DNA from: Providencia hangzhouensis
GTDB lineage: Bacteria > Pseudomonadota > Gammaproteobacteria > Enterobacterales > Enterobacteriaceae
Direction of reading: 5' to 3'
DNA length: 64,000 nt
Assembly (NCBI RefSeq): GCF_029193595.2
Contig: NZ_CP135052.1
Coordinates: forward strand, 2,914,001-2,978,000
Under the pieces are notes generated by a model, which was not told the DNA's origin, ran no database searches, and saw only the letters and a list, made by a program, of their open reading frames with translations. Positions within the stretch are counted from its first letter, which is position 1, and every line of letters begins with the position of its first letter. Positions 1 to 10,149 of this stretch are shown piece after piece. The translations under genes and the position numbers were made by a program.

Positions 1-1
1 G

Positions 2-1660
2 GAGGCCAAAAAGGGTTTTGCCTCTATAGTTGAAAGGATTAAAGCTGATCCTAAAATACCGTTAATGATTGCGGCGGCTGCGGCTGTTTCAATTATTGTC
101 GCCCTTCTCCTCTGGCTACGCAGCCCTGACTACCGTGTACTTCTTAGCAATTTAAGTGCTAAAGATGGTGGCGATATTGTTGGCCAGCTAACTCAGATGA
201 ATGTGCCATATCAAATTGCTGATAATGGTAGCGCTATTTTAGTTCCTGCAGATAAAGTGCATGAATTACGTTTAAAGCTCGCTCAATCAGGTTTACCTAA
301 AGGTGGCAATACTGGTTTTGAATTATTAGATAAAGAACAATTCGGTATCAGCCAATTTAGTGAGCAAATCAATTACCAACGTGCATTAGAGGGTGAACTC
401 TCTCGTACTATTGAGTCCCTAAGCCCAGTACAAAGTGCTCGGGTGCATTTAGCAATTCCTAAACCCACCTTATTTGTGCGTGAGCAAAAGCTACCAACGG
501 CTTCTGTGACGGTCGGTTTACTACCGGGAAGAATGCTTGATGAAGGGCAAATCAGCGCCATTGTCCATATGGTATCAAGTAGCGTAACAGGCCTAACCGC
601 GAGTAATGTCATTATTGTTGACCAAACGGGTCGCTTACTCACCAATAACGATAATAGCCAGCAATCGGCAAACAGCGCACAAATCAAAATGACTAAAGAG
701 ATGGAGTCCCATCTCAAACAGCGCATAGAAGATATTCTGTCGCCGTTAGTCGGTCGTGCCAATATTCATGCCCAAGTCACCGCGCAAATGGATTTCTCGA
801 AAGTCGAACAAACTTCAGAGGAATATAAGCCCAACCAAACGCCAGATAGTGCGGCTATTCGTTCCCGCCAAAACAGCCAAAGTATGCAAAATAACAATGG
901 CGGAATCGGTGGAGTGCCAGGTGCGCTTTCAAATCAACCCGTTAGTGCACCAAGTGCACCTATTGAAACCAATAAAGACAATAAAGATGGCGCTCAAACG
1001 GCGAATAACCGTAATAGCGTCTCGAACTCGCAAAGCGATGAAACCACAAATTACGAAGTAGATCGCAAAATTAGTCACACTCAACGGCAAATTGGTGTCG
1101 TCGATAGGCTCTCGGTCGCAGTTATTGTCAATTACCACTCACAAGATGGTGAAAATGGTCCTGAAATGAAGCCATTGCCACCAGAGATGCTGCAACAAAT
1201 TGAAGCATTGACACGCGAAGCAATGGGCTTTTCTTCTGCACGTGGGGATTCTCTCAACATTACTAATTCATTGTTTACCAATGAGGCTCCGGTTGAAGAA
1301 ACACCTTCGTTACTTGAAAGCCCACAATTTATTGCTCAGTTACTGGATTACGGAAAAATACTGCTTATTGCCATTATTGCTTGGTTTATGTGGCGTTTCG
1401 GTATCAAACCTCAATGGGTTAAATACCGTAAAGCACAACAAGCCCAAGCTGAAGCCGAGGTTTTTGTTGCCACACAACTGAAAACCCCGCTCGTGGTTGA
1501 TGAAGCGATTGATGAAGAAATGGATGAGCAAACACGCCGTCGCCTGACTCGTCAACGTGTTAGTGCTGAGATCCAAAGCCAACGTATCCGTGAAATGGCA
1601 GAAAAAGACCCACAAATCGTGGCAATGGTTATCCGTCAGTGGTTAGGAAAATCCCAATGA
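2..1660 (+). CDS. fliF: FliF, flagellar MS-ring protein (5' end cut by window)
   Basis: FliF forms the inner-membrane MS ring on which the basal body and export apparatus are built. The frame is open from base 2, so the codons before the internal ATG at 65 also belong to the gene and only a few N-terminal residues are missing. Visible in order are a first membrane helix just after the start of the window, the ring-building region with [19 protein letters not shown] and [18 protein letters not shown], a Ser/Asn-rich linker, a second membrane helix near the C-terminus, and the FliG-binding tail ending [10 protein letters not shown]. The stop overlaps the fliG start (ATGA). First gene of fliFGHIJK; recognition is secure. 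Confidence 0.97.
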   Translation, partial: EAKKGFASIVERIKADPKIPLMIAAAAAVSIIVALLLWLRSPDYRVLLSNLSAKDGGDIVGQLTQMNVPYQIADNGSAILVPADKVHELRLKLAQSGLPKGGNTGFELLDKEQFGISQFSEQINYQRALEGELSRTIESLSPVQSARVHLAIPKPTLFVREQKLPTASVTVGLLPGRMLDEGQISAIVHMVSSSVTGLTASNVIIVDQTGRLLTNNDNSQQSANSAQIKMTKEMESHLKQRIEDILSPLVGRANIHAQVTAQMDFSKVEQTSEEYKPNQTPDSAAIRSRQNSQSMQNNNGGIGGVPGALSNQPVSAPSAPIETNKDNKDGAQTANNRNSVSNSQSDETTNYEVDRKISHTQRQIGVVDRLSVAVIVNYHSQDGENGPEMKPLPPEMLQQIEALTREAMGFSSARGDSLNITNSLFTNEAPVEETPSLLESPQFIAQLLDYGKILLIAIIAWFMWRFGIKPQWVKYRKAQQAQAEAEVFVATQLKTPLVVDEAIDEEMDEQTRRRLTRQRVSAEIQSQRIREMAEKDPQIVAMVIRQWLGKSQ

Positions 1661-2649
1661 GTTTAAGTGGAACAGAAAAAAGTGCCGTGATGTTAATGAC
1701 GCTCGGTGAAGACCAGGCTGCGGAAGTATTTAAGCACCTGAATCCTAAAGAAGTTCAGCAATTGAGTATGGCAGTGTCAAACATGCGCCAAATCTCAAAT
1801 AACGAACTGGCAGAAGTATTAACTGAATTTGAAGAGTCAGCGATTCAATTCGCGGCACTCAATATCAACACGAATGACTATCTGCGTTCTGTATTGGTGA
1901 AAGCACTTGGCGAAGAACGCGCTGCAAGCCTACTTGAGGACATCTTTGAAAAACAAGAAACCACGTCAGGGATCGAAAGCCTCAACTATATGGAACCCCA
2001 AACCGTTGCCGATATTATCCGTGATGAACATCCGCAAATTATCGCCACTATTTTGGTTCACTTAAAACGCAATCTTGCAGCGGATGTCCTCGAATTATTC
2101 GAAGAACGCCAACGCAACGATATTATGCTACGTATCGCCACCTTTGGTGGTGTCCAACCTGCTGCATTGGCGGAATTGACCGAAGTGTTGAACAACTTAC
2201 TGGATGGCCAAAACCTCAAACGCAGCAAAATGGGTGGCGTGAGAACTGCGGCAGAAATCATCAACTTGATGAAAAGCCAGCAAGAAGAAAGCGTTATCGA
2301 TGCAATGCGTGATTACGATGGTGAGCTTGCTCAACGTATTATTGACGAAATGTTCCTATTCGAAAACCTTATCGAGGTGGACAACCGCAGCATTCAACGT
2401 ATTTTGCAGGATGTTTCGACAGACTCGCTGGTTATTGCCCTCAAAGGCAGCAACCAAGCACTACGTGACCACTTCCTCAACAATATGGCCGCTCGCGCTG
2501 CAGAAATCGTGCGCGACGATTTGGAATCACGTTCTCCTGTGCGTATGTCTCAAGTGGAAAACGAACAAAAAGCTATTTTGCTTATCGTTCGTCGTTTAGT
2601 CGAAAAAGGCGAAATCGCTATAGGTGGTGGAGACGACGTCTATGTCTAA
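1657..2649 (+). CDS. fliG: FliG, flagellar motor switch protein
   Basis: FliG is the rotor protein of the C ring; it contacts FliF, FliM and the MotA stator and turns stator work into rotation. The frame opens at a GTG at 1639, but the ATG at 1657 gives the family N-terminus [19 protein letters not shown] and overlaps the fliF stop, so it is preferred (330 aa, usual length about 331). The middle-domain block [15 protein letters not shown] and the C-terminal torque-helix region [18 protein letters not shown] are clear. The 3' end overlaps fliH, consistent with translational coupling in fliFGHIJK. Confidence 0.97.
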   Translation: MSLSGTEKSAVMLMTLGEDQAAEVFKHLNPKEVQQLSMAVSNMRQISNNELAEVLTEFEESAIQFAALNINTNDYLRSVLVKALGEERAASLLEDIFEKQETTSGIESLNYMEPQTVADIIRDEHPQIIATILVHLKRNLAADVLELFEERQRNDIMLRIATFGGVQPAALAELTEVLNNLLDGQNLKRSKMGGVRTAAEIINLMKSQQEESVIDAMRDYDGELAQRIIDEMFLFENLIEVDNRSIQRILQDVSTDSLVIALKGSNQALRDHFLNNMAARAAEIVRDDLESRSPVRMSQVENEQKAILLIVRRLVEKGEIAIGGGDDVYV

Positions 2650-3370
2650 GTCAACAATTCCAAATGACCAATGGCAGCCTTGGCAGCTTCGTGAGCTTAA
2701 TCAATGGGATCTCAACTCAGGCATTCCTGCATTAAGTGATGTTCCTGAGCCTGACGCGCCAAAAGTCCCGTGCCTTGAACCAAAAGAAGTGTTAGAGCAA
2801 ATTAATTTGCTCGATAACATCAAGGAAGATGCACAGCGGACGGGTTACCAACAAGGGCATGAAAAAGGCCAGCAAGAAGGTTACCAAGCTGGTTTTGAGC
2901 AAGGCTTACGAGCTGGAGAAGAACAAGGGCGTGAGCAGGCACTTGCTTTGCAACAACCTGTGATTGAAACATGGCAAAAACTGCTGTCTGAATTCAATTA
3001 TTCTCTCGATACCTTTGATACGGTGGTGACCACTAAACTGTTGCAGATAGCGTTGACTGCGGCTAAGCAAGTTTTAGGACAATCCACCGTTTGTGATGGC
3101 ACCGCATTGTTGGAGGAAATCAGCCAGTTACTCCAACAAAAACCGATTTTTACTGGGCAGCCTGAACTACACATCAACCCAAATCATTTTGAATTGATTG
3201 AACAGCACCTCGGTTCCCTACTCAACTTGAACGGCTGGCGCTTAGTCGCTGATCCTAAACTGCATATCGGTGGCTGCCGAGTCGTCGCTGAAGACGGTGA
3301 AATTGATATGACTGTGGCGACACGTTGGCAAGAATTGTGTCGTTTATATGCACCGGAGAGCTTTTCATGA
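2642..3370 (+). CDS. fliH: FliH, flagellar export ATPase regulator
   Basis: FliH binds the FliI ATPase, restrains it and docks it to the C ring and export gate. The chosen ATG at 2642 overlaps the fliG end and gives [19 protein letters not shown], which carries the family's N-terminal Trp/Leu-rich stretch; the upstream GTG at 2624 is less likely. Residues about 70-100 hold a glycine heptad-like repeat ([18 protein letters not shown]), the GxxxG helix typical of FliH. The C-terminal half is the FliI-binding domain. The 242 aa length is normal. The stop overlaps the fliI start. Confidence 0.95.
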   Translation: MSKSTIPNDQWQPWQLRELNQWDLNSGIPALSDVPEPDAPKVPCLEPKEVLEQINLLDNIKEDAQRTGYQQGHEKGQQEGYQAGFEQGLRAGEEQGREQALALQQPVIETWQKLLSEFNYSLDTFDTVVTTKLLQIALTAAKQVLGQSTVCDGTALLEEISQLLQQKPIFTGQPELHINPNHFELIEQHLGSLLNLNGWRLVADPKLHIGGCRVVAEDGEIDMTVATRWQELCRLYAPESFS

Positions 3371-4731
3371 CGGCACGATTGGGACGCTGGATTGCTTCGT
3401 TGGACGATTTAGAATCGCGGATGAAAGGGATCCCGATGGTGCGTCGTTATGGCCGCCTCACAAAAATCACTGGCTTAGTGATGGAAGCCGAAGGCATTAA
3501 AATGCCTTTGGGGGCAACCTGCTTTATTGAACGCTCAATTAATGGTGGCTCAGATGAAGTGGTGTGTGAAGTCGTCGGCTTTAACGGCCCAAGAATGTTA
3601 TTGATGCCATTAGCCGACCTCGAGGGGATCGCCCCGGGTGCCCGTGTTTATGCACAATCAACCGGTGATGACGGGCAAACTAGCCGCTTACTCCCTATTG
3701 GTAATGAATTATTAGGCAGAGTACTTGATGCCCAAGGTAATCCATTAGATGGAAAAGGCCCCTTAGAGGTAAAAACACGCGCGCCATTAATTACCCCACC
3801 AATTAACCCATTAGAACGAACGCCTATTAGTAATGTATTGGATGTCGGTGTTCGTGCAATCAATGCATTATTAACCGTCGGTCGCGGCCAACGTATGGGG
3901 CTATTTGCTGGCTCTGGTGTGGGTAAAAGCGTATTACTTGGCATGATGGCACGCTTTACACAAGCCGATATTATCGTAGTCGGGTTGATTGGTGAACGTG
4001 GTCGTGAAGTCAAAGATTTCATTGAAAATATCTTAGGGGCTGATGGCTTAAAACGTGCCGTTGTCGTTGCAGCGCCAGCCGATGTGTCTCCTCTATTGCG
4101 CATGCAAGGCGCCTCTTATGCCACTCGTATCGCTGAGTATTTTCGCGATAAAGGTTTAAGTGTGCTGTTGATTATGGATTCACTCACTCGCTACAGCATG
4201 GCACAACGGGAAATTGCGTTAGCCGTGGGTGAACCACCAGCAACGAAAGGCTATCCACCTTCTGTATTTGCCAAATTACCAGCATTAGTTGAGCGTGCAG
4301 GGAATGGGAAAAATGGTGGGTCAATTACCGCTTTCTATACCGTTTTAACGGAAGGGGATGACCAACAAGATCCAATTGCTGACTCGGCTCGCGCCATTTT
4401 GGATGGCCATATTGTTCTTTCCCGTTCACTGGCTGAGTCAGGGCACTACCCTGCCATTGATATTGAAGCTTCCATCAGCCGAGCAATGACGGAGCTCATT
4501 CCTAAAGAGCATTACCGAAAAATTCAACGTTTTAAGCAGTTAACGTCTAGTTACCAACGCAACCGAGATTTAATTAACGTCGGTGCGTACGCCATGGGCA
4601 GTGACCCCATGTTGGATACGGCAATTCAATATTACCCACGTATGTCGAAGTTTTTGCAGCAAGATATTGATGAGCGATGTGATTATCAAACCGCATGCGA
4701 ACAGTTGACACAAGTGGTTCCCAACGAATAA
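3367..4731 (+). CDS. fliI: FliI, flagellum-specific export ATPase
   Basis: FliI is the hexameric ATPase of the flagellar type III export apparatus, related to the F1 beta subunit. The Walker A motif [11 protein letters not shown], the Walker B region [20 protein letters not shown] and the conserved [12 protein letters not shown] are all intact. The ATG at 3367 gives [16 protein letters not shown], matching the family start; an in-frame codon at 3325 lies inside fliH and is rejected. The 454 aa length fits the family (about 457). It overlaps the fliH stop by four bases and is followed 11 bases later by fliJ. Confidence 0.97.
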   Translation: MTARLGRWIASLDDLESRMKGIPMVRRYGRLTKITGLVMEAEGIKMPLGATCFIERSINGGSDEVVCEVVGFNGPRMLLMPLADLEGIAPGARVYAQSTGDDGQTSRLLPIGNELLGRVLDAQGNPLDGKGPLEVKTRAPLITPPINPLERTPISNVLDVGVRAINALLTVGRGQRMGLFAGSGVGKSVLLGMMARFTQADIIVVGLIGERGREVKDFIENILGADGLKRAVVVAAPADVSPLLRMQGASYATRIAEYFRDKGLSVLLIMDSLTRYSMAQREIALAVGEPPATKGYPPSVFAKLPALVERAGNGKNGGSITAFYTVLTEGDDQQDPIADSARAILDGHIVLSRSLAESGHYPAIDIEASISRAMTELIPKEHYRKIQRFKQLTSSYQRNRDLINVGAYAMGSDPMLDTAIQYYPRMSKFLQQDIDERCDYQTACEQLTQVVPNE

Positions 4732-4742
4732 CGAGGGGATAA

Positions 4743-5186
4743 ATGGCCAAAAATAATGCCTTAACAACATTACTCACCTTAGCTGTTGAAGCCTCGGAAG
4801 AAGCAGCAAAAGTGTTAGCTCAAGTGCGCCAAACCCACACCCAAATGGCGCAGCAACTAAATATGTTGGAAAACTACCAATCCGAATATCGTCAAAAACT
4901 CAACCAAACCTTGCATACGGGTATGGAATCGGATAAGTGGCAGAATTATCAGCAATTTTTGGTCACATTGGAACTGACCATTGAACAACAGCAGCAACAA
5001 CTGAATTTATGGGGGCAACGCGTTAACGAAGCTAACCGCCATTGGCAAGAAAAACAACAGCGTGTCAACGCGTTCGATACGTTAATTCAACGTGCTGAAC
5101 ATACTGAATACCAACGTCAAAACCGCTTAGAACAAAAGCAAATGGATGAATTTGCTCAACGAGCGACTTTACGGAGACCTCAATAA
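4743..5186 (+). CDS. fliJ: FliJ, flagellar export chaperone/stalk
   Basis: FliJ is a small coiled-coil protein that sits in the FliI hexamer like the gamma stalk of F1 and helps recycle export chaperones. The 147 aa product is almost entirely predicted helix, rich in Gln, Glu and Lys (runs such as LTIEQQQQQLNLWGQR), as expected for an antiparallel coiled coil. It starts at an ATG after GAGGGG and is directly followed by the fliK ATG, so it lies within the operon. Identity rests on composition, size and the fixed position between fliI and fliK. Confidence 0.93.
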   Translation: MAKNNALTTLLTLAVEASEEAAKVLAQVRQTHTQMAQQLNMLENYQSEYRQKLNQTLHTGMESDKWQNYQQFLVTLELTIEQQQQQLNLWGQRVNEANRHWQEKQQRVNAFDTLIQRAEHTEYQRQNRLEQKQMDEFAQRATLRRPQ

Positions 5187-6554
5187 ATGGACATCAACGC
5201 CCTGAATGTGCCAACCGCATCATCGACTAAAAATGGCAATATACAACAAAATGAATCGCGCGCTGATGAAAATCAAGCCCCTGCACTCCCCTTTCAAGCT
5301 ATGCTTGATAACCAGCAACCGATTGAAAAACAAAATGTCACTAATCAACCGATCAATGAAGAAGCACTTAACAAAGATATTGTTGACAACAAACTGGCAA
5401 TAGCGAGTAAAGAAACGATTGAACAAACCAAGGTTGGGCAAAAAACGGCTGAAAATGCCATTGAGCAACTGAACTTTAGCCGTAACTTACGTGCTGATAG
5501 CGTGCAAACTGCACTTAACACTGAGTTATTAACAGGCAAAGATGCTAACGAGCAAGCGTGGCTAGAGAGCTTAAAACAGTCATTAACTGGCCAAGTACAA
5601 GCAACGGCAAATACAACTATTAAAACAGAAGCACACTCGGTTTTAGGCGCATTTACCCAAAAAATGCAGCACCTAACGGATAATGCAGATGGCATCATTA
5701 ATGAAGATGATGGCAAACATCTGGAAGGTTCACAGCAACAAATCGCAGGCGAAGAAGATGGCCCAGAACTTGGGGTATTTATTAAGAATGAAAAAGAAGA
5801 ACGTCGTGACCAGCCTCTTTTTCCCTTTGATAACCCACGAGATATACGCAGTAAAAATTTAACTGCTGATTTCATGCCATTGAATAAAAAAGTGAGTGAT
5901 AAAGACCCAGTATTAAACCTACAAAATGTTTCAAGTGAAGCCCTGAACCAAACCGCGAAAGGCGCATTTACACTACAAACTGAGACTGGTGCTTTTACCA
6001 CCACATCCTCACAGCATACAACGACCGCGCCAGTTAGCATGATGCCAACGACATCAACAGCCCAAGCGGCAACCATAAATGCGCCAACGGCTGCTCCAAC
6101 CATGCATTTAGCCAGCCAATTAGGTAGCGAAGCGTGGCAGCAGCAATTAAGCCAACATATGTTATTTTTCTCTCGCCAAGGAATATCTCAGGCACAAATT
6201 CGCTTGCACCCTGAAGAGTTAGGATCACTAAATGTGCATTTACGCATCGAAGATAACCAAGCAGTAATGCATTTTGTCTCTCCACATAGTCATGTACGTG
6301 CAGCCATGGAATCCATGATGCCAGTGCTACGCAGTGCGCTACAAGAAAGTGGTATTCATCTTGCTCAAGGCTCTGTTGGCCAAGATAACTTGAACCAGCA
6401 ATCCGATAGCTCTCAGCAAAATGCGCACCAAAACGATGGCCAAATTCAAGCGACACATCCATCCGTTGGTGCTGTTGGTATCAGCGAAGCAAATGCCACT
6501 GTTTCACCTAAAAATGTAGCATCAAGACAAGGTGGCATTAACACTTTTGCATAA
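5187..6554 (+). CDS. fliK: FliK, hook-length control protein
   Basis: FliK is exported while the hook grows, measures its length and switches FlhB specificity from rod/hook to filament substrates. The first 300 or so residues are low-complexity (Asn, Gln, Thr, Ala), typical of the FliK ruler. The conserved C-terminal switching domain lies at about residues 310-405, including AQIRLHPEELGSLNVHLRI and AVMHFVSPHSHVRAAMESM. The tail is Gln/Asn-rich. The gene abuts fliJ and is last in fliFGHIJK; a hairpin terminator candidate follows. Confidence 0.95.
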   Translation: MDINALNVPTASSTKNGNIQQNESRADENQAPALPFQAMLDNQQPIEKQNVTNQPINEEALNKDIVDNKLAIASKETIEQTKVGQKTAENAIEQLNFSRNLRADSVQTALNTELLTGKDANEQAWLESLKQSLTGQVQATANTTIKTEAHSVLGAFTQKMQHLTDNADGIINEDDGKHLEGSQQQIAGEEDGPELGVFIKNEKEERRDQPLFPFDNPRDIRSKNLTADFMPLNKKVSDKDPVLNLQNVSSEALNQTAKGAFTLQTETGAFTTTSSQHTTTAPVSMMPTTSTAQAATINAPTAAPTMHLASQLGSEAWQQQLSQHMLFFSRQGISQAQIRLHPEELGSLNVHLRIEDNQAVMHFVSPHSHVRAAMESMMPVLRSALQESGIHLAQGSVGQDNLNQQSDSSQQNAHQNDGQIQATHPSVGAVGISEANATVSPKNVASRQGGINTFA

Positions 6555-6568
6555 AAAACAAACGAATC

Positions 6569-6610
6569 GCGGTAATTTCCTAGCTAAAGCGCCGAGTTAC
6601 CGCCTTTTTG
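6569..6610 (+). terminator. Candidate terminator after fliK
   Basis: A 7-bp stem GCGGTAA/TTACCGC (6569-6575 and 6597-6603) encloses a 21-nt loop and is followed by CTTTTTG and further T-rich sequence. The loop is long for an intrinsic terminator, so this is a moderate call, but it sits where the fliFGHIJK and fliLMNOPQR transcripts should separate. Confidence 0.5.
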
Positions 6611-6626
6611 TTTCGTTTTTCACTCC

Positions 6627-6688
6627 TTTAACTCTTGGCAACCAAGCCATAATGCTAGAGATCATAACGTAAAAACCCATTTGGGTTT
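6627..6688 (+). promoter_or_regulatory. Possible fliL-operon promoter and leader hairpin
   Basis: TTTAAC (6627-6632) and TAATGC (6650-6655) lie 17 bases apart and could be weak -35/-10 elements, fitting a promoter that needs an activator such as FlhDC. Downstream, AAACCCA-TT-TGGGTTT (6673-6688) is a perfect 7-bp palindrome in what would be the leader RNA. The fliL Shine-Dalgarno AGGA at 6703 follows. The element match is only partial. Confidence 0.3.
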
Positions 6689-6716
6689 AGCATCCAAGAA
6701 ACAGGAATTCAGCTAA

Positions 6717-7196
6717 ATGTCGTCGAGCAAAAAATCAAAAAGTTCCAACAAAGGGTTGCTTATTCTATTTGCCCTTCTTGCCCTTGCTGGCGCAGGGTTT
6801 GGGGGTTATACCTGGTGGACGACACAACAAGGCACGCAAACGGCGAGTGAGGAAGAAAAGCGCCCGAACATGCCACAACCCATTTTTATGGAGTTAGAGC
6901 CATTTACCGTCAATTTAACCGGTGCTGCCGATGCGCCGGATCGTGTGCTTTATATCCATGTGACTTTGCGACTTGCGAACGAAAAATCGCGCAAACAACT
7001 TCATGAATACCTCCCTGAAGTGCGTAGCCGTTTGTTACTGCTACTTTCAGAGCAAAAAGCAAAAAATATTGAGACGCATGAAGGTAAGTTGCAGTTAATG
7101 AAAGATATCAAGCAAACACTCACCCCTACCCTGATCCCAGGTGATACCGATCAGGATATTTCTGATGTGTTATTTACTACTTTTATTCTGCGGTAA
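6717..7196 (+). CDS. fliL: FliL, basal-body-associated stator protein
   Basis: FliL is a single-pass inner-membrane protein that forms a ring around the MotAB stator and supports high motor load. A basic N-terminus (SSSKKSKSSNK) precedes one membrane helix at about residues 13-31 (GLLILFALLALAGAGFGGY), followed by a periplasmic stomatin-like domain containing FTVNLTG and VLYIHVTLRLAN and ending VLFTTFILR. The 159 aa length is typical. AGGA lies 10 bases before the ATG. First gene of fliLMNOPQR; fliM begins 5 bases after its stop. Confidence 0.95.
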   Translation: MSSSKKSKSSNKGLLILFALLALAGAGFGGYTWWTTQQGTQTASEEEKRPNMPQPIFMELEPFTVNLTGAADAPDRVLYIHVTLRLANEKSRKQLHEYLPEVRSRLLLLLSEQKAKNIETHEGKLQLMKDIKQTLTPTLIPGDTDQDISDVLFTTFILR

Positions 7197-7201
7197 TATT
7201 C

Positions 7202-8209
7202 ATGAGCGATAATATTTTATCTCAGGCCGAAATTGATGCGCTGCTTAATGATGATGCACCATCAAGCAGTACGCCTGTGCCAGAGACTCAAGGGAAAGAT
7301 AATGTTCGCCCTTACGACCCGAATACTCAACGTCGAGTTATTAGGGAGCGAATGCAGTCTCTCGAAATCATTAATGAACGTTTTGCTCGCCAGTTCCGTA
7401 TGGGTTTGTTCAATATGTTACGTCGCAGCCCAGATATTACGGTGGGCGGTATTAAAATTGAACCTTACCATGAGTTTGCGCGTAATTTACCCGTACCGAC
7501 TAACTTAAACTTAATCCATATGCCGCCTTTACGAGGCACGGCACTGTTTACCTTTGAGCCCGCATTAGTTTACATCGCTGTCGACAATCTATTTGGTGGA
7601 GACGGCCGCTTTCCTGTACGGCAAGAAGGTAAAGAGTTTACCAATACTGAACAACGCATTATCAATCGCATGCTCAAGTTAGCTTTAGGGGCTTATCGCG
7701 ATGCTTGGAAGCCAATCGCTGATATTGAAGTGGAATATGTACGTTCTGAAATCCAAGTCAAATTCACTAATATCACCACCTCCCCTAATGACATTGTCGT
7801 TACCACACCGTTTTTAGTGGAGATAGGCAATACCGTTGGTGAATTCAGTATTTGTATTCCGATCGCCATGATTGAGCCATTACGTGAACGTTTAATAAAC
7901 CCACCAATGGAACAAGGCCACCAAGAAAATGAAACTTGGGTCACAAACCTTGTCACCCAAGTGAAACGTTCTGAACTTGAGTTGGTTGCCAACTTTGTTG
8001 ACATTCCAATGCGAATTTCTCGCTTACTGCAACTGCAAAAAGGGGATGTGATCCCAATTGAGAAACCTGACCGCCTCATCGTTAATGTTGATGGCGTTCC
8101 CGTATTAACCAGTCAATACGGTACTCAAAATGGCCAGTATGCATTGCGTGTAGAACATTTGATTAATCCTGTATTAAACACTCTAGATGAGGAAAGTACC
8201 AATGAGTGA
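7202..8209 (+). CDS. fliM: FliM, flagellar motor switch protein
   Basis: FliM is the C-ring protein that binds phospho-CheY and reverses rotation. The N-terminal CheY-binding segment is plain (MSDNILSQAEIDALLND, compare the LSQxEIDALL motif), followed by the CheC-like middle domain (FARQFRMGLFNMLRRSPDI) and a C-terminal SpoA domain related to FliN. The 335 aa length matches enterobacterial FliM. Its last 8 bases overlap the fliN ATG, implying translational coupling of the C-ring subunits. Confidence 0.97.
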   Translation: MSDNILSQAEIDALLNDDAPSSSTPVPETQGKDNVRPYDPNTQRRVIRERMQSLEIINERFARQFRMGLFNMLRRSPDITVGGIKIEPYHEFARNLPVPTNLNLIHMPPLRGTALFTFEPALVYIAVDNLFGGDGRFPVRQEGKEFTNTEQRIINRMLKLALGAYRDAWKPIADIEVEYVRSEIQVKFTNITTSPNDIVVTTPFLVEIGNTVGEFSICIPIAMIEPLRERLINPPMEQGHQENETWVTNLVTQVKRSELELVANFVDIPMRISRLLQLQKGDVIPIEKPDRLIVNVDGVPVLTSQYGTQNGQYALRVEHLINPVLNTLDEESTNE

Positions 8210-8618
8210 GGCGAAGAACTCTCCTGATGCATCAACCAATCACGACAGTGAAGACCTGTGGGCTGAAGCGCTGGAACAGCAAAAAAAAGCGGAATCCGCC
8301 TCAGCTGGTGCACAGGCTTTCGACAACTTTGATGGACAAAACCCGCTAAATCAACTGTCTGATATCGATATGATCATGGACATTCCTGTCCGTCTTTCAG
8401 TTGAATTGGGTCGCACTAAAATGACCATTAAAAAACTACTGAGCTTATCCCAAGGTTCTGTAGTTTCTCTGGATGGCTTAGCGGGTGAGCCACTGGATAT
8501 TCTGATCAATGGCTATTTAATTGCGCAGGGAGAAGTGGTCGTGGTTTCAGATAATTACGGTATTCGTATTACTGACATCATTACGCCTTCCGAACGTATG
8601 CGCCGTTTAAGTCGTTAA
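8202..8618 (+). CDS. fliN: FliN, flagellar motor switch protein
   Basis: FliN forms the bottom of the C ring and docks FliH during export. The ATG at 8202 (MSEAKNSPDASTNHDSEDLW) follows GAGGAAAG and gives 138 aa, close to the usual 137; the frame also opens at 8187 but that start lies deeper in fliM. The C-terminal SpoA domain is very well conserved (MDIPVRLSVELGRTKMTIK, LSQGSVVSLDGLAGEPLDI and the ending PSERMRRLSR). Confidence 0.96.
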   Translation: MSEAKNSPDASTNHDSEDLWAEALEQQKKAESASAGAQAFDNFDGQNPLNQLSDIDMIMDIPVRLSVELGRTKMTIKKLLSLSQGSVVSLDGLAGEPLDILINGYLIAQGEVVVVSDNYGIRITDIITPSERMRRLSR

Positions 8619-8640
8619 TTAACCACGTGAGTCGCTGATA

Positions 8641-9099
8641 ATGGCAATACCCAATCAAACTGAGCAGGCACCGATATCTGTGCCTTTTTTATCAACAACC
8701 GTTTCCTCCGGTGAACCTAATACTCCTGCTATTGACCACAATGATAGCTTAACGCAGATATCGGGGGCTTTAGGGGGGATCATTTTATTGATACTAGCAG
8801 GTGCTTGGTTGGTGAAAAAATTAGGATTTGCTCCCCAAAAAATGGGCAAGGAGCAAATCGTAAAAGTCAAAAGCCGTTGCTCATTAGGTAATAAAGAACG
8901 CGTTGTGGTTATTGAGGTGAATAATGAGTGTTTGGTATTAGGTGTTACGACACAAAATATCAGCCTCTTACACCAATACCCGGCTGCACCTGAAGTCACT
9001 GAGACATTGCCAACTGAACCGCTCACCTTTCAGTCTTTATTAAAGAAAAAACAAGAGGCTGCAAAATGTGCGGCTTCAGTTACACTTATGCATAAGTAA
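8641..9099 (+). CDS. fliO: FliO, export-gate assembly protein
   Basis: FliO is a poorly conserved membrane protein that helps assemble the FliP/FliR core of the export gate. The 152 aa product has an N-terminal extracytoplasmic stretch, one membrane helix at about residues 38-58 (ISGALGGIILLILAGAWLV), then a basic cytoplasmic domain with the FliO-like core IVKVKSRCSLGNKERVVVIE. No strong Shine-Dalgarno is visible before this ATG, so the exact start is uncertain. Position between fliN and fliP supports the call. Confidence 0.9.
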   Translation: MAIPNQTEQAPISVPFLSTTVSSGEPNTPAIDHNDSLTQISGALGGIILLILAGAWLVKKLGFAPQKMGKEQIVKVKSRCSLGNKERVVVIEVNNECLVLGVTTQNISLLHQYPAAPEVTETLPTEPLTFQSLLKKKQEAAKCAASVTLMHK

Positions 9100-9111
9100 T
9101 CGGAAGGGCTC

Positions 9112-9855
9112 ATGTTACCTCTAAAATCTTTACTCACGATTACTACCCTCTTGTTTTTATTGCCAAACTCCGCTTCTGCGGCACTACCAGCCATTATTAG
9201 CCATTCAATGGCTGATGGCGGACAAACTTGGTCTTTACCTGTTCAAACGCTTTTATTTTTGACCTTATTAGGCTTTATTCCCGCCTTATTATTAATGATG
9301 ACCAGTTTTACCCGCATCATTATTGTTTTAGGTTTATTGCGTAACGCACTCGGAACGCCCTCCGCTCCACCGAACCAAGTCTTATTGGGTTTAGCACTGT
9401 TTTTGACCTTTTTTGTGATGTCACCCGTTGCCGACCAAGTGTATCGTGAAGCCTACCAGCCTTTTAGCGAAGACAAAATTAGCCTCGAAACCGCTTTAGA
9501 GAAAGGGACAGCACCGTTAAGAACCTTTATGTTAGGGCAAACACGCGAATCCGACTTAGCCCTATTCGCAAGAATAGCCAAGGTAGGTGAAATTCAAGAA
9601 GCGAAAGATGTTCCATTACGTATTTTAGTCCCAGCCTTTATTACCAGCGAACTAAAAACCGCATTCCAAATTGGTTTTACTATTTTTATTCCATTTTTAA
9701 TCATCGACTTAGTCGTTGCCAGTGTCTTAATGGCATTAGGGATGATGATGGTTCCACCTGCAACAGTTTCCTTGCCATTTAAATTAATGTTGTTTGTATT
9801 AGTTGATGGTTGGCAACTATTGCTTGGCTCATTATCGCAAAGCTTTTTTAATTAG
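9112..9855 (+). CDS. fliP: FliP, export-gate membrane protein
   Basis: FliP forms the pentameric core of the type III export gate. A cleavable signal peptide is seen at the N-terminus (residues about 1-23, ending NSASA), as known for enterobacterial FliP. It is followed by the membrane segments and family motifs [38 protein letters not shown] and [13 protein letters not shown] helices. The 247 aa length is normal. The gene lies 12 bases after fliO, and fliQ follows 22 bases on. Confidence 0.97.
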   Translation: MLPLKSLLTITTLLFLLPNSASAALPAIISHSMADGGQTWSLPVQTLLFLTLLGFIPALLLMMTSFTRIIIVLGLLRNALGTPSAPPNQVLLGLALFLTFFVMSPVADQVYREAYQPFSEDKISLETALEKGTAPLRTFMLGQTRESDLALFARIAKVGEIQEAKDVPLRILVPAFITSELKTAFQIGFTIFIPFLIIDLVVASVLMALGMMMVPPATVSLPFKLMLFVLVDGWQLLLGSLSQSFFN

Positions 9856-9877
9856 GATTATTTTACTCGGAGTAGTT

Positions 9878-10147
9878 ATGACACCTGAATCAGTAATGGC
9901 GATGGGAACTGAAGCGATGAAAATTGCGCTGATGCTAGCTGCCCCTTTGTTATTAGCCGCTTTAGCGGCGGGTTTAATTATCAGCTTACTGCAAGCCGCC
10001 ACGCAAGTGAATGAAATGACGCTATCTTTTATCCCTAAAATTTTGTCGGTTATTTCTGTGATTATTATTGCAGGGCCCTGGATGCTGAATCTGCTTACCG
10101 ACTATATGCGGTCATTGCTTAGCAACTTACCGTTTATTATTGGCTAA
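9878..10147 (+). CDS. fliQ: FliQ, export-gate membrane protein
   Basis: FliQ wraps the FliP/FliR core of the export gate. The ATG at 9878 follows CGGAGTAGTT and gives the family start MTPESVMAMGTEAMKIALML; the frame runs upstream to 9803 but that part overlaps fliP and is not family-like. Two membrane helices are visible (about residues 15-38 and 54-74), with the conserved ATQVNEMTLSFIPKI between them. The 89 aa length is exactly that of typical FliQ. Confidence 0.97.
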   Translation: MTPESVMAMGTEAMKIALMLAAPLLLAALAAGLIISLLQAATQVNEMTLSFIPKILSVISVIIIAGPWMLNLLTDYMRSLLSNLPFIIG

Positions 10148-10149
10148 CA

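Noticed and set aside
158..1660. Internal plus-strand frames within fliF, fliG and fliK
   Set aside because: All are out-of-frame shadows of well-conserved flagellar genes without start signals.
5345..6103. 252-codon frame on the minus strand inside fliK
   Set aside because: It is the antisense shadow of low-complexity fliK sequence, is Ser/Val/Cys-rich without family features, and has no ribosome-binding site.
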